DNA of 64,000 nucleotides, from contig NZ_CP009520.1 of the NCBI RefSeq assembly GCF_000969905.1, forward strand, positions 496,001 through 560,000. Direction: 5' to 3'. Positions 34,855 to 44,000 of the stretch are shown in pieces. The DNA comes from Methanosarcina vacuolata Z-761. GTDB taxonomy: Archaea > Halobacteriota > Methanosarcinia > Methanosarcinales > Methanosarcinaceae. The translations under genes were made by a program, and so were the position numbers. Under the pieces are notes generated by a model. The model saw only the letters and a list, made by a program, of their open reading frames with translations. It was not told the origin of the DNA and ran no database searches. The first letter of the stretch is position 1; every line of letters begins with the position of its first letter.

Positions 34855-34918
34855 CATGAAAGTCATGTTAATCTGCAAGTACTTTCATCTGTTTGTACCG
34901 CTTATTCAAAGAACATCA
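34855..34918 (+). repeat. 58-bp CATGAAA element, copy 5
   Basis: The most diverged copy: CATGAAAGTCATG, then GCAAGTACTTTCATC and TTTGTACCGCTTATTC, with a short insertion after the left end. Confidence 0.6.
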
Positions 34919-34962
34919 TATCCATTTTTCACACAAATCCTTTTTTCACACAAATCCCTTTT

Positions 34963-35691
34963 TTACACAAATGCCTTCCTGAACTGATACGTCCCGAGAA
35001 GTACCATAACTCCGGCCCCGATGACCAGGCTTATAAGCCCATGAACAGGTATTCCTCCTTCAAACAGAGTTCTTGTACTGTCTATTGCATAACTTACCGG
35101 ATTGAGCCTGGCCAGAAACCTCAACCATGCAGGCATGACGTCATAGGGCATAAGTGCACTGCTGGTGAAGAATAAAGGCATGCTGATCATGCTGTTAACA
35201 GCTGCATAGCTGTCATGGTCACTTAAGTACATTCCTATCATAGTTGAGAGAGCAGAAAAAAATACTGAAAACAAAAACAGTGTGAAATATATTAACATTA
35301 ACTGCACAGGGTTCAATATCCTTATCCCAAGAAGAGTAGCTATTATGAGTATCACAGTTGCCTGCATCAAGCCTCTTACGCTGATAAATAAGATTTTTCC
35401 ATAAAGCATGCTTTCTCGTGGCGAGGGCATGGCAAGGAACTTATTCAAAAAACCCAATATCTTGTCGAAAATCATAAGAGATCCTCCCTGCAGGGAAGAA
35501 AAAAGCATAGTCATGACAAGAATGCCAGGGGTTATATATTCGAGATAATTATCAGTGAACTTCGTAGGCAGGGCCAGCCCTACAAATACCAACCAGGCTG
35601 CAGGCATTACCAGGGAAGAAATAACGGTAACCCTTCCTCTTAGCCATTTTACAAGATCCCTCTCAAAATAGTAGTATACTGCTTTCATCAT
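34963..35691 (-). CDS. ABC-2 type transporter permease
   Basis: 242 residues with six predicted membrane helices and the ABC-2 permease pattern (YITPGILVMTMLFSSLQGG; LSTMIGMYLSDHD; MPLFFTSSALMPYDVMPAWL; RLNPVSYAIDSTRTL). The family exports drugs, lipids or polysaccharides. Its start overlaps the ATPase gene by 4 bp (ATGA), so the two are coupled. It is the last gene of the long minus-strand series that includes the ECF and chelatase genes. Confidence 0.93.
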   Translation of the reverse strand: MMKAVYYYFERDLVKWLRGRVTVISSLVMPAAWLVFVGLALPTKFTDNYLEYITPGILVMTMLFSSLQGGSLMIFDKILGFLNKFLAMPSPRESMLYGKILFISVRGLMQATVILIIATLLGIRILNPVQLMLIYFTLFLFSVFFSALSTMIGMYLSDHDSYAAVNSMISMPLFFTSSALMPYDVMPAWLRFLARLNPVSYAIDSTRTLFEGGIPVHGLISLVIGAGVMVLLGTYQFRKAFV

Positions 35692-36455
35692 CTTCGCCTC
35701 AGAAGGTTTCTAAACTGGGTCGAATTAAACCCTACCTGCTCTTCAGGGGTTTTAACGTTTTCAAGAAAAACGTCATTAAGGGAGGCATGTTCCCCTATGG
35801 AACTTGTAAGATTTTCAGGAGAGCCAATAACTGCGATTCGCCCTTTATCGATAATAGCAACCCTGTTGCAATATTTTTCTGCCTCTTCAAGGTAATGCGT
35901 AGTCATGAAGATGGTCATCCCTTCGGCCTTAAGCATCCTGATATGCTCCCATATCTTCTTTCTGCCGCTTACATCTAGTCCAAGGGTCGGCTCATCCAGA
36001 AACAGAACCTCAGGTTCGTGCACAAGCGCCTGGGCAAGTTCAAGGCGCCTTCTCATTCCTCCGGAGTATGTTGCTACAAGGTCGCCGGCACGATCTGAAA
36101 GCCCCATCATTTCAATCACTTCATCTACCTTTGAATTTCTATTAGGGATGCCATAGAGCTTTGCATAAAGCTGTACATTTTCCCTTCCTGTGAGTTTTCG
36201 GTCAACTGCCATATCCTGAGGGACATAACTTATCTTTGACCTTACTTTTTTTGACTCTTTTACTATATCGTATCCACAGACTTTTGCAGTACCGCTGCTG
36301 GGTTTTAGTAAAGTTGTAAGCATCATAACTGTCGTACTCTTGCCTGCTCCATTAGGGCCGAGAAGGCCAAAGATCTCGTTTTCAACTTCGAGATCTAGAT
36401 TATCCACAGCAACCAGGTTTCCAAAGGATCTGGATAATTTTTTTATTTCTATCAC
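35688..36455 (-). CDS. ABC-2 type transporter ATP-binding protein
   Basis: 255 residues. The Walker A is GPNGAGKST (about 34-42), the signature YSGGMRRRLELAQAL, and the Walker B VLFLDEPTLGLD. The DrrA/CcmA-like C-terminal end suggests drug or lipid export. It partners the permease that follows by a 4-bp overlap, and it overlaps the preceding EcfT gene's stop by 4 bp, so all are one transcript. Confidence 0.95.
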   Translation of the reverse strand: MIEIKKLSRSFGNLVAVDNLDLEVENEIFGLLGPNGAGKSTTVMMLTTLLKPSSGTAKVCGYDIVKESKKVRSKISYVPQDMAVDRKLTGRENVQLYAKLYGIPNRNSKVDEVIEMMGLSDRAGDLVATYSGGMRRRLELAQALVHEPEVLFLDEPTLGLDVSGRKKIWEHIRMLKAEGMTIFMTTHYLEEAEKYCNRVAIIDKGRIAVIGSPENLTSSIGEHASLNDVFLENVKTPEEQVGFNSTQFRNLLRRR

Positions 36456-37345
36456 AGGTATCCCCCTGCAATTGCATAAACAGGCCTTAAACCTGAAGTG
36501 TAATAAATCCCGCTTGTATACATATTGTAAATAATCTTCATGATCACAATACTTATGGCTGCAAAAACACAGACTGCAACCGCTATCTTATCAATGTCTG
36601 AACACTCTAGCTTTTTCAGAGATGTCCTGTCAAGGTTTGCCCGAAAAGCCCGACTCTGAATTGAAACTGCAAGGGTTCCGGTTCTCCGTACACAGTTTGC
36701 AAGAGTAGGGGTTAATATATTGAGTAATGTTTTTATGATTCCTGACCCGAACTTTTTCGGATTAAATCCCCTGAGCCGCTGGACTGTTATCACGGTGGCT
36801 ACTTCAGTGATTATTATTGGTAAAAATCTTACTGCTGTGATCACCATAAAAGCTACGCTGTAAGGAACCCTGAGTCCGACCAAACCATTTAACATATCTC
36901 TTGAGTCCGTGGTCCAGCACATCAACAGTCCAAGAGAAAGGATTGAAGCCGATCTAAGGCCCTGAACTGCGCCGTGATGTAGCCCTTCTTCATACACGAA
37001 CAGCCCGCCGCCTGTCAACCAGCCCAGAACCGGAAAATTAGGACTGATTATGGTAAAAATCACAGTTCTCGGTAGTTGAGAATAAAAGAGAGACTGTGAG
37101 TAAATAGTTCCCCAGATCAAAAGTACGAGCAATATAACAAGTGTCTTGATCTTTATTGCCGGCATTCTTGCAAGTGCGAATCCTGAGAGTACGAGCAGAA
37201 ACAACAATAACATCGTTTTCTGGTTGTCCAGGGACACAGCGACAAAAACAGTGGAAATCAGGATAAGGATCTTAGCTCTTGGGTCCATCCTGTGAATAAC
37301 TGTATCTTTAATTGTCGGTTCTGCAATTGATCTTGCACCTATCAT
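36452..37345 (-). CDS. ECF transporter transmembrane protein EcfT (CbiQ-like)
   Basis: 297 residues, five or six helices. The cytoplasmic coupling helices contain the Ala-Arg motifs QRLRGFNPKK and SIQSRAFRAN, which grip the ECF ATPases. EcfT/CbiQ links a substrate-binding S-component to ATPase power for uptake of metals (Co, Ni) or vitamins. The S-component-like gene and fused ATPase gene lie upstream on the same strand. Four copies of a 26-bp repeat fill the gap before this gene's ATG. The substrate is unknown. Confidence 0.9.
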   Translation of the reverse strand: MIGARSIAEPTIKDTVIHRMDPRAKILILISTVFVAVSLDNQKTMLLLFLLVLSGFALARMPAIKIKTLVILLVLLIWGTIYSQSLFYSQLPRTVIFTIISPNFPVLGWLTGGGLFVYEEGLHHGAVQGLRSASILSLGLLMCWTTDSRDMLNGLVGLRVPYSVAFMVITAVRFLPIIITEVATVITVQRLRGFNPKKFGSGIIKTLLNILTPTLANCVRRTGTLAVSIQSRAFRANLDRTSLKKLECSDIDKIAVAVCVFAAISIVIMKIIYNMYTSGIYYTSGLRPVYAIAGGYL

Positions 37346-37382
37346 GCTATCATCCCGTATCCCTTTAACATTTTATATCATC

Positions 37383-37485
37383 CAGCACACTTCAACGCCT
37401 TATATTATCAGCACACTTCAACGCCTTATATTATCAGCACACTTCAACGCCTTATATTATCCAGCACACTTCAACACTTTATCCC
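37383..37485. repeat. 26-bp tandem repeat, four copies, between EcfT and ECF ATPase genes
   Basis: The unit CAGCACACTTCAACGCCTTA plus TATTAT starts at 37383, 37409, 37435 and 37462 (the last is altered). The rightmost copy contains the stop codon and final Cys codon of the ATPase gene. Copies abut, with no spacers, so it is not a CRISPR array. Confidence 0.93.
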
Positions 37486-39279
37486 TTCAACACTTCTGGA
37501 GGTCAGCGTTTTTACAAGTTCTTTAACTGAAAAGGCATTGACTCCCAGATAATTTGCAATCTCAACAACCGGGGGCTGGGTCAGCGAGGCTTTCCTGAGG
37601 CTTTCAGTGTCTTTTATAACTTCTTTTCCTTTCCCGTCTGCTATGATCTGCCCATCATTCATCACGAGGATTCTTGTAGCATAAGACATGGCTACCTCAA
37701 TGTCGTGTGTGCAGAAAATCAGTGTCGAATTGTTATTTTTGAAAAAGTCCATCATCTGTTCTATATTCACTCTATCCTGCCCTGTTGTGGGTTCATCAAG
37801 AAGAATAAGTTCGGGAGTTATGGAAAGTACCGAGGCAACGGCTGTCCTGAGTCTTTGTCCACGGCTCAGGGCTTGTGGGAGGTCGTGCCTGAGAGGCAGA
37901 ATTGACATGGCTTCAAGAGAGTTTCTTACCCTTTCCTCAATATTACTGTATTTTAATTGAACAGGTCCAAACCTTGCTTCTTCCTCAGCTGAATCACAGA
38001 AGAGCATAAGGTCAGGGTTCTGGAACACAAATCCTACCTTGCCTGCAAAGGAGTATGGGTTTCTGGACTTTGTGTCCTCCCCAAAAACCTTCACATTTCC
38101 TTTATCTGGTTTGAGAATAGCTGCAAGGTGTAAAAGCAGGGTTGATTTTCCCGAGCCGTTTGTGCCCATAATCGCAACCCTCTCACCTTTACGGATTTCC
38201 AGATTTATTCCCTTCAATACCATCTTGTTTTTCTCATATCCTGACCATAGATCCTGAATGGAAATAATCGAAGCATTGTTTTCAGAAACATTGTTCTCAA
38301 AAGCATTATTTTCGTGAGCATTATTTCCATGAGTATTATTTTCGTGAGCATTATTTCCATGAGTATTATTTTCAACGGAATCTTTCCTTGAACTGTTCTT
38401 GATTACAGTATTTTCTTCTGGATTTGAGGGGAGTTGAGACCTCCTGATATTTTCTTTAAAATTTTCCCTATCCAGTACAGCAAGAGCTCCGCTGACACTC
38501 AAAGGGCTGGCTTTGATTCCAAGTCTATGGCAAAGTTCTACGGGTTCTGGAATTCTTAGCCCAAGCCTGTAAAAGACTTCAAGATGATCAAAAGCTTTTG
38601 AGGCGGGTTGATCAAAGACTATTTTTCCGTCGTCCATTATGACAATTCTGTCTACAAAGGGTGCAAGCTCGTGCAGTCTATGCTCAACCAGCAAAATAGT
38701 CGTTTTCAGTTTCCTGTTGAGTTCTCTGACCGTATTAAGGACTTCATGCGTACCCATGGGGTCCATCTGGCTTACAGGTTCATCCATAGCAAGGACTTCA
38801 GGCGCCATTGCAAGCATACTTGCAATGCATATTCTCTGTTTCTGTCCTCCGGAAAGTGAGTTTGTGGAATCCAGCCTGTGGCCGGACATCCCTACGATTT
38901 GCAGGGCTTCTTTTACTTTTCTATCAATTTCTTCTCTCTCGAAGCAGAGGTTTTCAGGCCCAAAGGCTACTTCGTCTTCAACAGTTGTAGAAAAGATCTG
39001 GTCATCTGGGTTCTGAAACACAAGGCCTACTTCTTTCGAGATTTCCATCTGGTTTGATTCAGTGGTTTCCATCCCTTTGACTTTCACACTGCCTGAAAAT
39101 ATTCCCCCTGATTCATGGGGGATGATCCCATTTAAGGTTTTTAATAAAGTACTTTTTCCACATCCGGTAGGTCCTGTGAGGAGGACAAATTCTCCTTTTT
39201 CGACTCTAAGGTTAATTCCCTTTAAAGTCGGTTCCGATCTTCCTGGATAAGTGTACCATAAGTCTTTGATTTCTATCAT
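37471..39279 (-). CDS. ECF transporter ATPase, two ABC domains fused
   Basis: 602 residues, EcfA1 and EcfA2 in one chain. Domain 1 (about 1-275) has Walker A GPTGCGKST, signature LSGGQKQR and Walker B VLAMDEPVS. Domain 2 (about 335-575) has GTNGSGKST, a degenerate signature LSRGQRLRTA and LILLDEPTT. The linker (about 300-332) is a run of Asn/His repeats (ENNTHGNNAH and variants) of the kind made by repeat expansion. It powers the EcfT complex encoded 125 bp downstream. Fused ECF ATPases occur in archaea and actinobacteria. Confidence 0.95.
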   Translation of the reverse strand: MIEIKDLWYTYPGRSEPTLKGINLRVEKGEFVLLTGPTGCGKSTLLKTLNGIIPHESGGIFSGSVKVKGMETTESNQMEISKEVGLVFQNPDDQIFSTTVEDEVAFGPENLCFEREEIDRKVKEALQIVGMSGHRLDSTNSLSGGQKQRICIASMLAMAPEVLAMDEPVSQMDPMGTHEVLNTVRELNRKLKTTILLVEHRLHELAPFVDRIVIMDDGKIVFDQPASKAFDHLEVFYRLGLRIPEPVELCHRLGIKASPLSVSGALAVLDRENFKENIRRSQLPSNPEENTVIKNSSRKDSVENNTHGNNAHENNTHGNNAHENNAFENNVSENNASIISIQDLWSGYEKNKMVLKGINLEIRKGERVAIMGTNGSGKSTLLLHLAAILKPDKGNVKVFGEDTKSRNPYSFAGKVGFVFQNPDLMLFCDSAEEEARFGPVQLKYSNIEERVRNSLEAMSILPLRHDLPQALSRGQRLRTAVASVLSITPELILLDEPTTGQDRVNIEQMMDFFKNNNSTLIFCTHDIEVAMSYATRILVMNDGQIIADGKGKEVIKDTESLRKASLTQPPVVEIANYLGVNAFSVKELVKTLTSRSVEGIKC

Positions 39280-39315
39280 TGTACCACGACCACAAACCTA
39301 CTGTACCACAACCAC

Positions 39316-39407
39316 AAACCTTTTCAAAAAAGGTTTACTTGCAAGCCTTTTGAGAAAAGGCTTGAGTGAAAACTCCAGGCAATGGCGCAAACCTTTCCGA
39401 GGGAAAG
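39316..39407. repeat. Three consecutive hairpins between S-component-like and ECF ATPase genes
   Basis: Stems: 39316-39336 (AAACCTTTT / AAAAGGTTT, 9 bp), 39342-39364 (CAAGCCTTTT / AAAAGGCTTG, 10 bp) and 39393-39407 (CTTTCC / GGAAAG, 6 bp). Loops are CAA, GAG and GAG. They may be an mRNA processing or stability element within the operon, or an inserted repeat. Confidence 0.8.
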
Positions 39408-39444
39408 CTTGACCAGAGGCCGGGAAAACTGACCAAAGTTCGCG

Positions 39445-41022
39445 TCATTCTGCCACCTTTTTTAGTCTATTTCCAAGGCTGATTCCAAACCAGGTTCCTA
39501 TGAAGGTGTAGAGGAACCCGTCGATCAGGATATTTGCAGCTATATACCAGTCACTGTAGAAAAGTCTGTAGAGGACCATCCAGACACTGAAGGATACATA
39601 GCTGCCGGCCATATCAGCAAACCCGCAAAGAATTCCCATCCTGAGCCTGTTATCTGGAGCTGGATTTTTACCGGTTATACCTGCAGTATACAGCAAAAGT
39701 TCCAGAAGTACCGCATTGACTGACAGTGTTATAAAAGTTATAGGGGTGAAACTCCCTGTTATGAAACCTCCAAGTAGAAACCTGACCATCATAAAAAGGC
39801 TTATAACTCCTGGTTTTGGGATAAGGACCACAAGAGAGGCAATGAGCATGTAAAGAAGAATCTCATTGAAGAGCCCTGTGAACAGGAAACTAAATGGCCC
39901 GAAGATTGCATGGGATAACTCCCACAGGATGGTCATAGGCAGGTTTATGGCTGCAAAAGAAACGGTGCCGAAAAGAGCAATTAACACAAGGTTGCGGGTT
40001 TTAAATCTATCCATTATCTCCCTGGGCCTTGAGAGGAAAAAGCCCAGAGCAGTAATCCCGAGCAAAGAGGCGGTAAACGTAGTTATTATAGGCCCCCAGC
40101 GCCTTGAGATTGCAGCAATTTTTTGCTCTTTTGTTACTGCAATCCAGTCGCTGCCTGTGAGTTTTACCTTGACCCTTAAAAGGTAGTCTCCTCCCATGGC
40201 ATCCGGAGATATATACATTGGAAGGCTTATCAGCGAACTTGAACCTGGAGAGAGGGTTACGGTGGCATAACACACGGTATCTGCTTTCATTCCCATAATC
40301 TCGGGCTTAAATGCTTTTACAGGTTCACCGGTTTTTGCGTCAAGAATATCATATGTGACTATGACAGGAATTGTACTATTTCCGGCATTTGTAAGCTCTA
40401 TCCCCATGTAGGTTGAAGTGAGGTCGTCTTTCTCTACTTTCAGGTCTGTAACCGTTAGCAGCTTTTTGAGTGCAGGGGACGTTTCCTGGACAACCAGGGT
40501 GTTGGAGGGATGGCTGGGATCTCCATATCCGTCTTCATCTGAAGGTACGATTAGCTGGGACACTGAAACTTCATTTGCGACTTCTTCTTTTGAAGCAACT
40601 TTAAGCTGGGTTGTACGCACAATAGTATGTTTTGTTCCTTCCACATCAACAACTGCTTTTGCAGTTATGTTATAAACCCCGCAGGGCGTGTCCGCAGGTA
40701 TATAAAAATCAATAAGCCTGTACCAGTCATCATACTCGGTCTGAAGTGAGAATGAATGAACTGGAGTCTCGCGAAGCACAAAACCCTTCGGTAAGTTAAG
40801 CTCCACTGTCACATTCATATTTCCGTCATAATAGCTTTCAAAGAAAAGATATGCAGAGAGCGTGCTGTTTCCAACTGCAAGGCCATTCCCTTCTACCCCA
40901 TGGGGGACCTGAATTATGAATGTAGTCATATCTTCAGGTTTGAAGTCCTCCTGCTGAACCTGTGCAGTTACGGGCTGTACGATTAGCACAAGTACGAGGA
41001 GGAAAAAACCTATATTTTTCAT
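39445..41022 (-). CDS. Secreted-domain membrane protein with ECF S-component-like C-terminus
   Basis: 525 residues. The signal peptide is residues 1-20. An extracellular part of about 300 residues with two beta-sandwich-like segments follows (LPKGFVLRETPVHSF; TYDILDAKTGEPVKAF, like archaeal NEW/CARDB-type domains). One membrane helix lies near 307-325, then six helices from about 345 to 515 whose order and the ISLGNRL end resemble S-components of ECF transporters. It sits directly between cobN (17 bp) and the ECF ATPase gene, so I infer it is the substrate-binding partner with an added surface receptor domain. The S-component similarity is by topology and context only. Confidence 0.65.
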   Translation of the reverse strand: MKNIGFFLLVLVLIVQPVTAQVQQEDFKPEDMTTFIIQVPHGVEGNGLAVGNSTLSAYLFFESYYDGNMNVTVELNLPKGFVLRETPVHSFSLQTEYDDWYRLIDFYIPADTPCGVYNITAKAVVDVEGTKHTIVRTTQLKVASKEEVANEVSVSQLIVPSDEDGYGDPSHPSNTLVVQETSPALKKLLTVTDLKVEKDDLTSTYMGIELTNAGNSTIPVIVTYDILDAKTGEPVKAFKPEIMGMKADTVCYATVTLSPGSSSLISLPMYISPDAMGGDYLLRVKVKLTGSDWIAVTKEQKIAAISRRWGPIITTFTASLLGITALGFFLSRPREIMDRFKTRNLVLIALFGTVSFAAINLPMTILWELSHAIFGPFSFLFTGLFNEILLYMLIASLVVLIPKPGVISLFMMVRFLLGGFITGSFTPITFITLSVNAVLLELLLYTAGITGKNPAPDNRLRMGILCGFADMAGSYVSFSVWMVLYRLFYSDWYIAANILIDGFLYTFIGTWFGISLGNRLKKVAE

Positions 41023-41038
41023 TCCGCTACCTTTTTTC

Positions 41039-44000
41039 TTATTTGAGGATTTTTCGGATTTCCTTCATTTTTGCGTCCCAGTCAGGGACATCTTCAGAAC
41101 TAATTATATCAACAGCTCCACCCTGAAATTCTCCTTCTCCTGCCAGTTCTTCCATCCAGCTCTCGATCTCAAGATAGGATTTTTTTAACTCTTCAAGAAG
41201 CTCGGGGTCAGGGTCCCAGAGTCCTCTTGACTGTGCTTCAAGGAGCCGTCTGGACATTTCCTCGAGGGCATAGGGATTGTTCTCTTCAAAGAAGCGACGC
41301 ATTTCTTCATCAAGCACGAAGGTTTTTGTGATATCATCAAAAATCCAGTCGTCCACTTCCTGGGTGGAGGCTTCCCAGCCATAGACTCTTCCCACTCTTT
41401 TTGAAATGTCCTGTGCGCCTTTATATCCATGCTGTTTCATGCCTTCGATCCATTTCGGATTTAAGAGCCTGGTTCTTACAACTCTTCGCATTTCGTCAGC
41501 CATGTCCCTGACTTCAACATGCTGCGGCTCTCTTGTATCTCCAAAGTAGACTTTTACATCCTTTCCGGAAGCCTGCCTGGCTGCAGCTGTAAGGCCCCCA
41601 TGAACTCCATAGTAACAGCAGCATCCTAAAAGGTCGTACTCGTCACTTACCACTTTATTAAAGGTGGCATCCACAGTCTTAAGGCTTGATGCAAGCTGAG
41701 TGTGAGCTTCCTTGCCTTTTGCGTCTTTTCCGTAGGCGTACCCATTCCAGTAAAGGAAGATATCTGCCAGGTCCTTTTCGTCTTTCCAGGCACTCGCATA
41801 GATTGCAAGCTGAACCCCGGCTGAATAAGTCCCGGGTTTGCTCGAAAAGATCCTTAAAGTAGCATCCCTGGAATCTACTCCTTCTTCAACCATCTGAAGG
41901 CTGTGTTTTCTTGGATAATTCATCTCTTCAGGTTCATTAAGGGAAGCCACTGCCTGGATTGCCTCGTCTATAACCTCAAGACAGTTTGGAAAATTATCCC
42001 GCAGAATTCCGGAAACCCGGATCGTAATGTCTATCCTGGGCCTGCCCAGTTCTTCAAGGGGGATCACAGAGAACCCTTTCAGGTGCCCATTGCTGAGCCA
42101 GATTGGTTCAACCCCGAGCAAGCTCATAATCTGGGCCATTCCCTCTCCGTCAGCCCACATTACATCGTTTGCCATCCAGTAAAATCCCACATTCTCAGGA
42201 TACCGGCCTTCGTCTTCTATGTGCTTATTAAGCAGAACCTCTGAGAGTTGCCGTCCCACTCTCCAGGCAGCTTTTGTCGGAATTTTTTTTGGGTCAAGTG
42301 AATAGAAATTTCTGCCTGTTGGCAGCACATCGTCTCTTCCGCGCATGATAAGGCCTGAAGGGCCGGCAGGGATGTATCCTCCATCAAAACCGTGTAAAAG
42401 GGCTTCAATTTCAAGAGAATCGTCTATTCTGGATTCAAGGTCAAGAATCCTGCTGCAGACCGAAGCAGCATCCTGAAGAAGTGAGGAATTTATACCCGGA
42501 TTTTTGCGATTCTGTTCTTCAGAGCTTTTTTCTTTGTTATTCCGTTCTTCAGAGCTTTTTCCTTTGTTATTCTGTTCTCCAGAGCTTTTTTCTTTGCTAT
42601 TCTGTTCTTCAGAGCTTTTTCCTTTGTTATTCTGTTCTTCAAAGCTTTTTCCTTCAAAAATCTCTTTGATTATCAGTGCTGGCTCTTTTTCCGGGTTATT
42701 TATAAATGTCCTTATAAAGTCTTTAGAAAGAGAATCTATTTCTTCAAGTAACTGTCCATTTGATTTTCCGTTATCGGATATCCGGCTCTGGTCAGATATC
42801 AGTTCATCAAGGTCAAGTTCCAGAAGTTCTGCGATCAACCTTCTAATCGAGACTTTGTTTCCCACACTTCCCTTGTCATCGTACCTTAAAATCGAATTTA
42901 TGAATTCAACTTTTTTCTCGCCTTCAGGGACCTGTCCAAAGATGTGCATTCCATCGTGGATCTGGCTGTTTCTTATTTTTCCAAGAGCTTCGTGAGCTTT
43001 TCTTATTATTTCTTCAAAAGGAGTCTGATGATCGGCTTTTATCTCGGAGTCCAGATTAGATTTTTTGATTTCGTCAAGGATCAGGTGCTTCAGGGCATGT
43101 TCGCGTCCTTTGTCGTGTTTCACCTGTTCGTATTCTCCAAGCAGCCTATCAAGTTCCGCCAGATCATCATAAAGCCCCCCCGAGGTCATGACAGTCTGCA
43201 TATGGTCTATCAGGCAAGCGAGGCTTCTGCGTTTGGCAATTGTACCTTCCGGGGGATTGTCCGAATTATAAATATAAAGATGGGGGATAGTCCCGATACT
43301 TATGTCAGGATAACAATCTTCTGAAAGCCCAACTCCTTTTCCAGGCAGAAACTCAAGATTCCCATGGGTCCCCACATGTACGAGCACATCGGCTCCAAAG
43401 GTGTTTTCAAGATACCTGTAAGTTGCAAGGTACTGATGGGTTGGGGGGACATCCGGATCATGCAGGATCCTGCAGACTTTTCCATCACACCTGGAACCTG
43501 CACATCCTCGCTTTGGCTGCACGCAAACAACGGCATTTCCATACTGCACTCCTGTCACAACGATCTTATTATCATAGACCATGGCGGCAGGAATGCCGTC
43601 TACCTCTTCTCCGGGAGGTTTTCCCCAGCTATTAATTACCCTTTGCCTTACTTTTGGGCTCAGGGTGTTGAAAAATTTCTCATATTCTTCTTTTTCCACA
43701 AAAGCCAGAGCCCCGCCGTTCTTTACTATCTCATTAATGGGAGTCCACCTGAACTCGGAAATTGCTTTTCTCTCGAGAATGGTCTCAATAAGGTCTTTTC
43801 CGTCTCCAGGGGGATTGACGGCATAGCCTTCTTCCTGCATTCGGTTCAGTATTCTTGCCACGCTTTCGAGAGAATCAAGGTTTGCAGCACCCCCTACAGA
43901 ACCTTCAACACCTGAACAGGGGTAGTTGTGAAGGATAAAGGCAACTTTCCTCTGGTTGACCGGCTTTTTCCTGAGTTCGGCCCATTTAAAAATTCTGGAT

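Noticed and set aside
37383-37485. CRISPR array
   Set aside because: The 26-bp units abut directly; there are no unique spacers and no cas genes.
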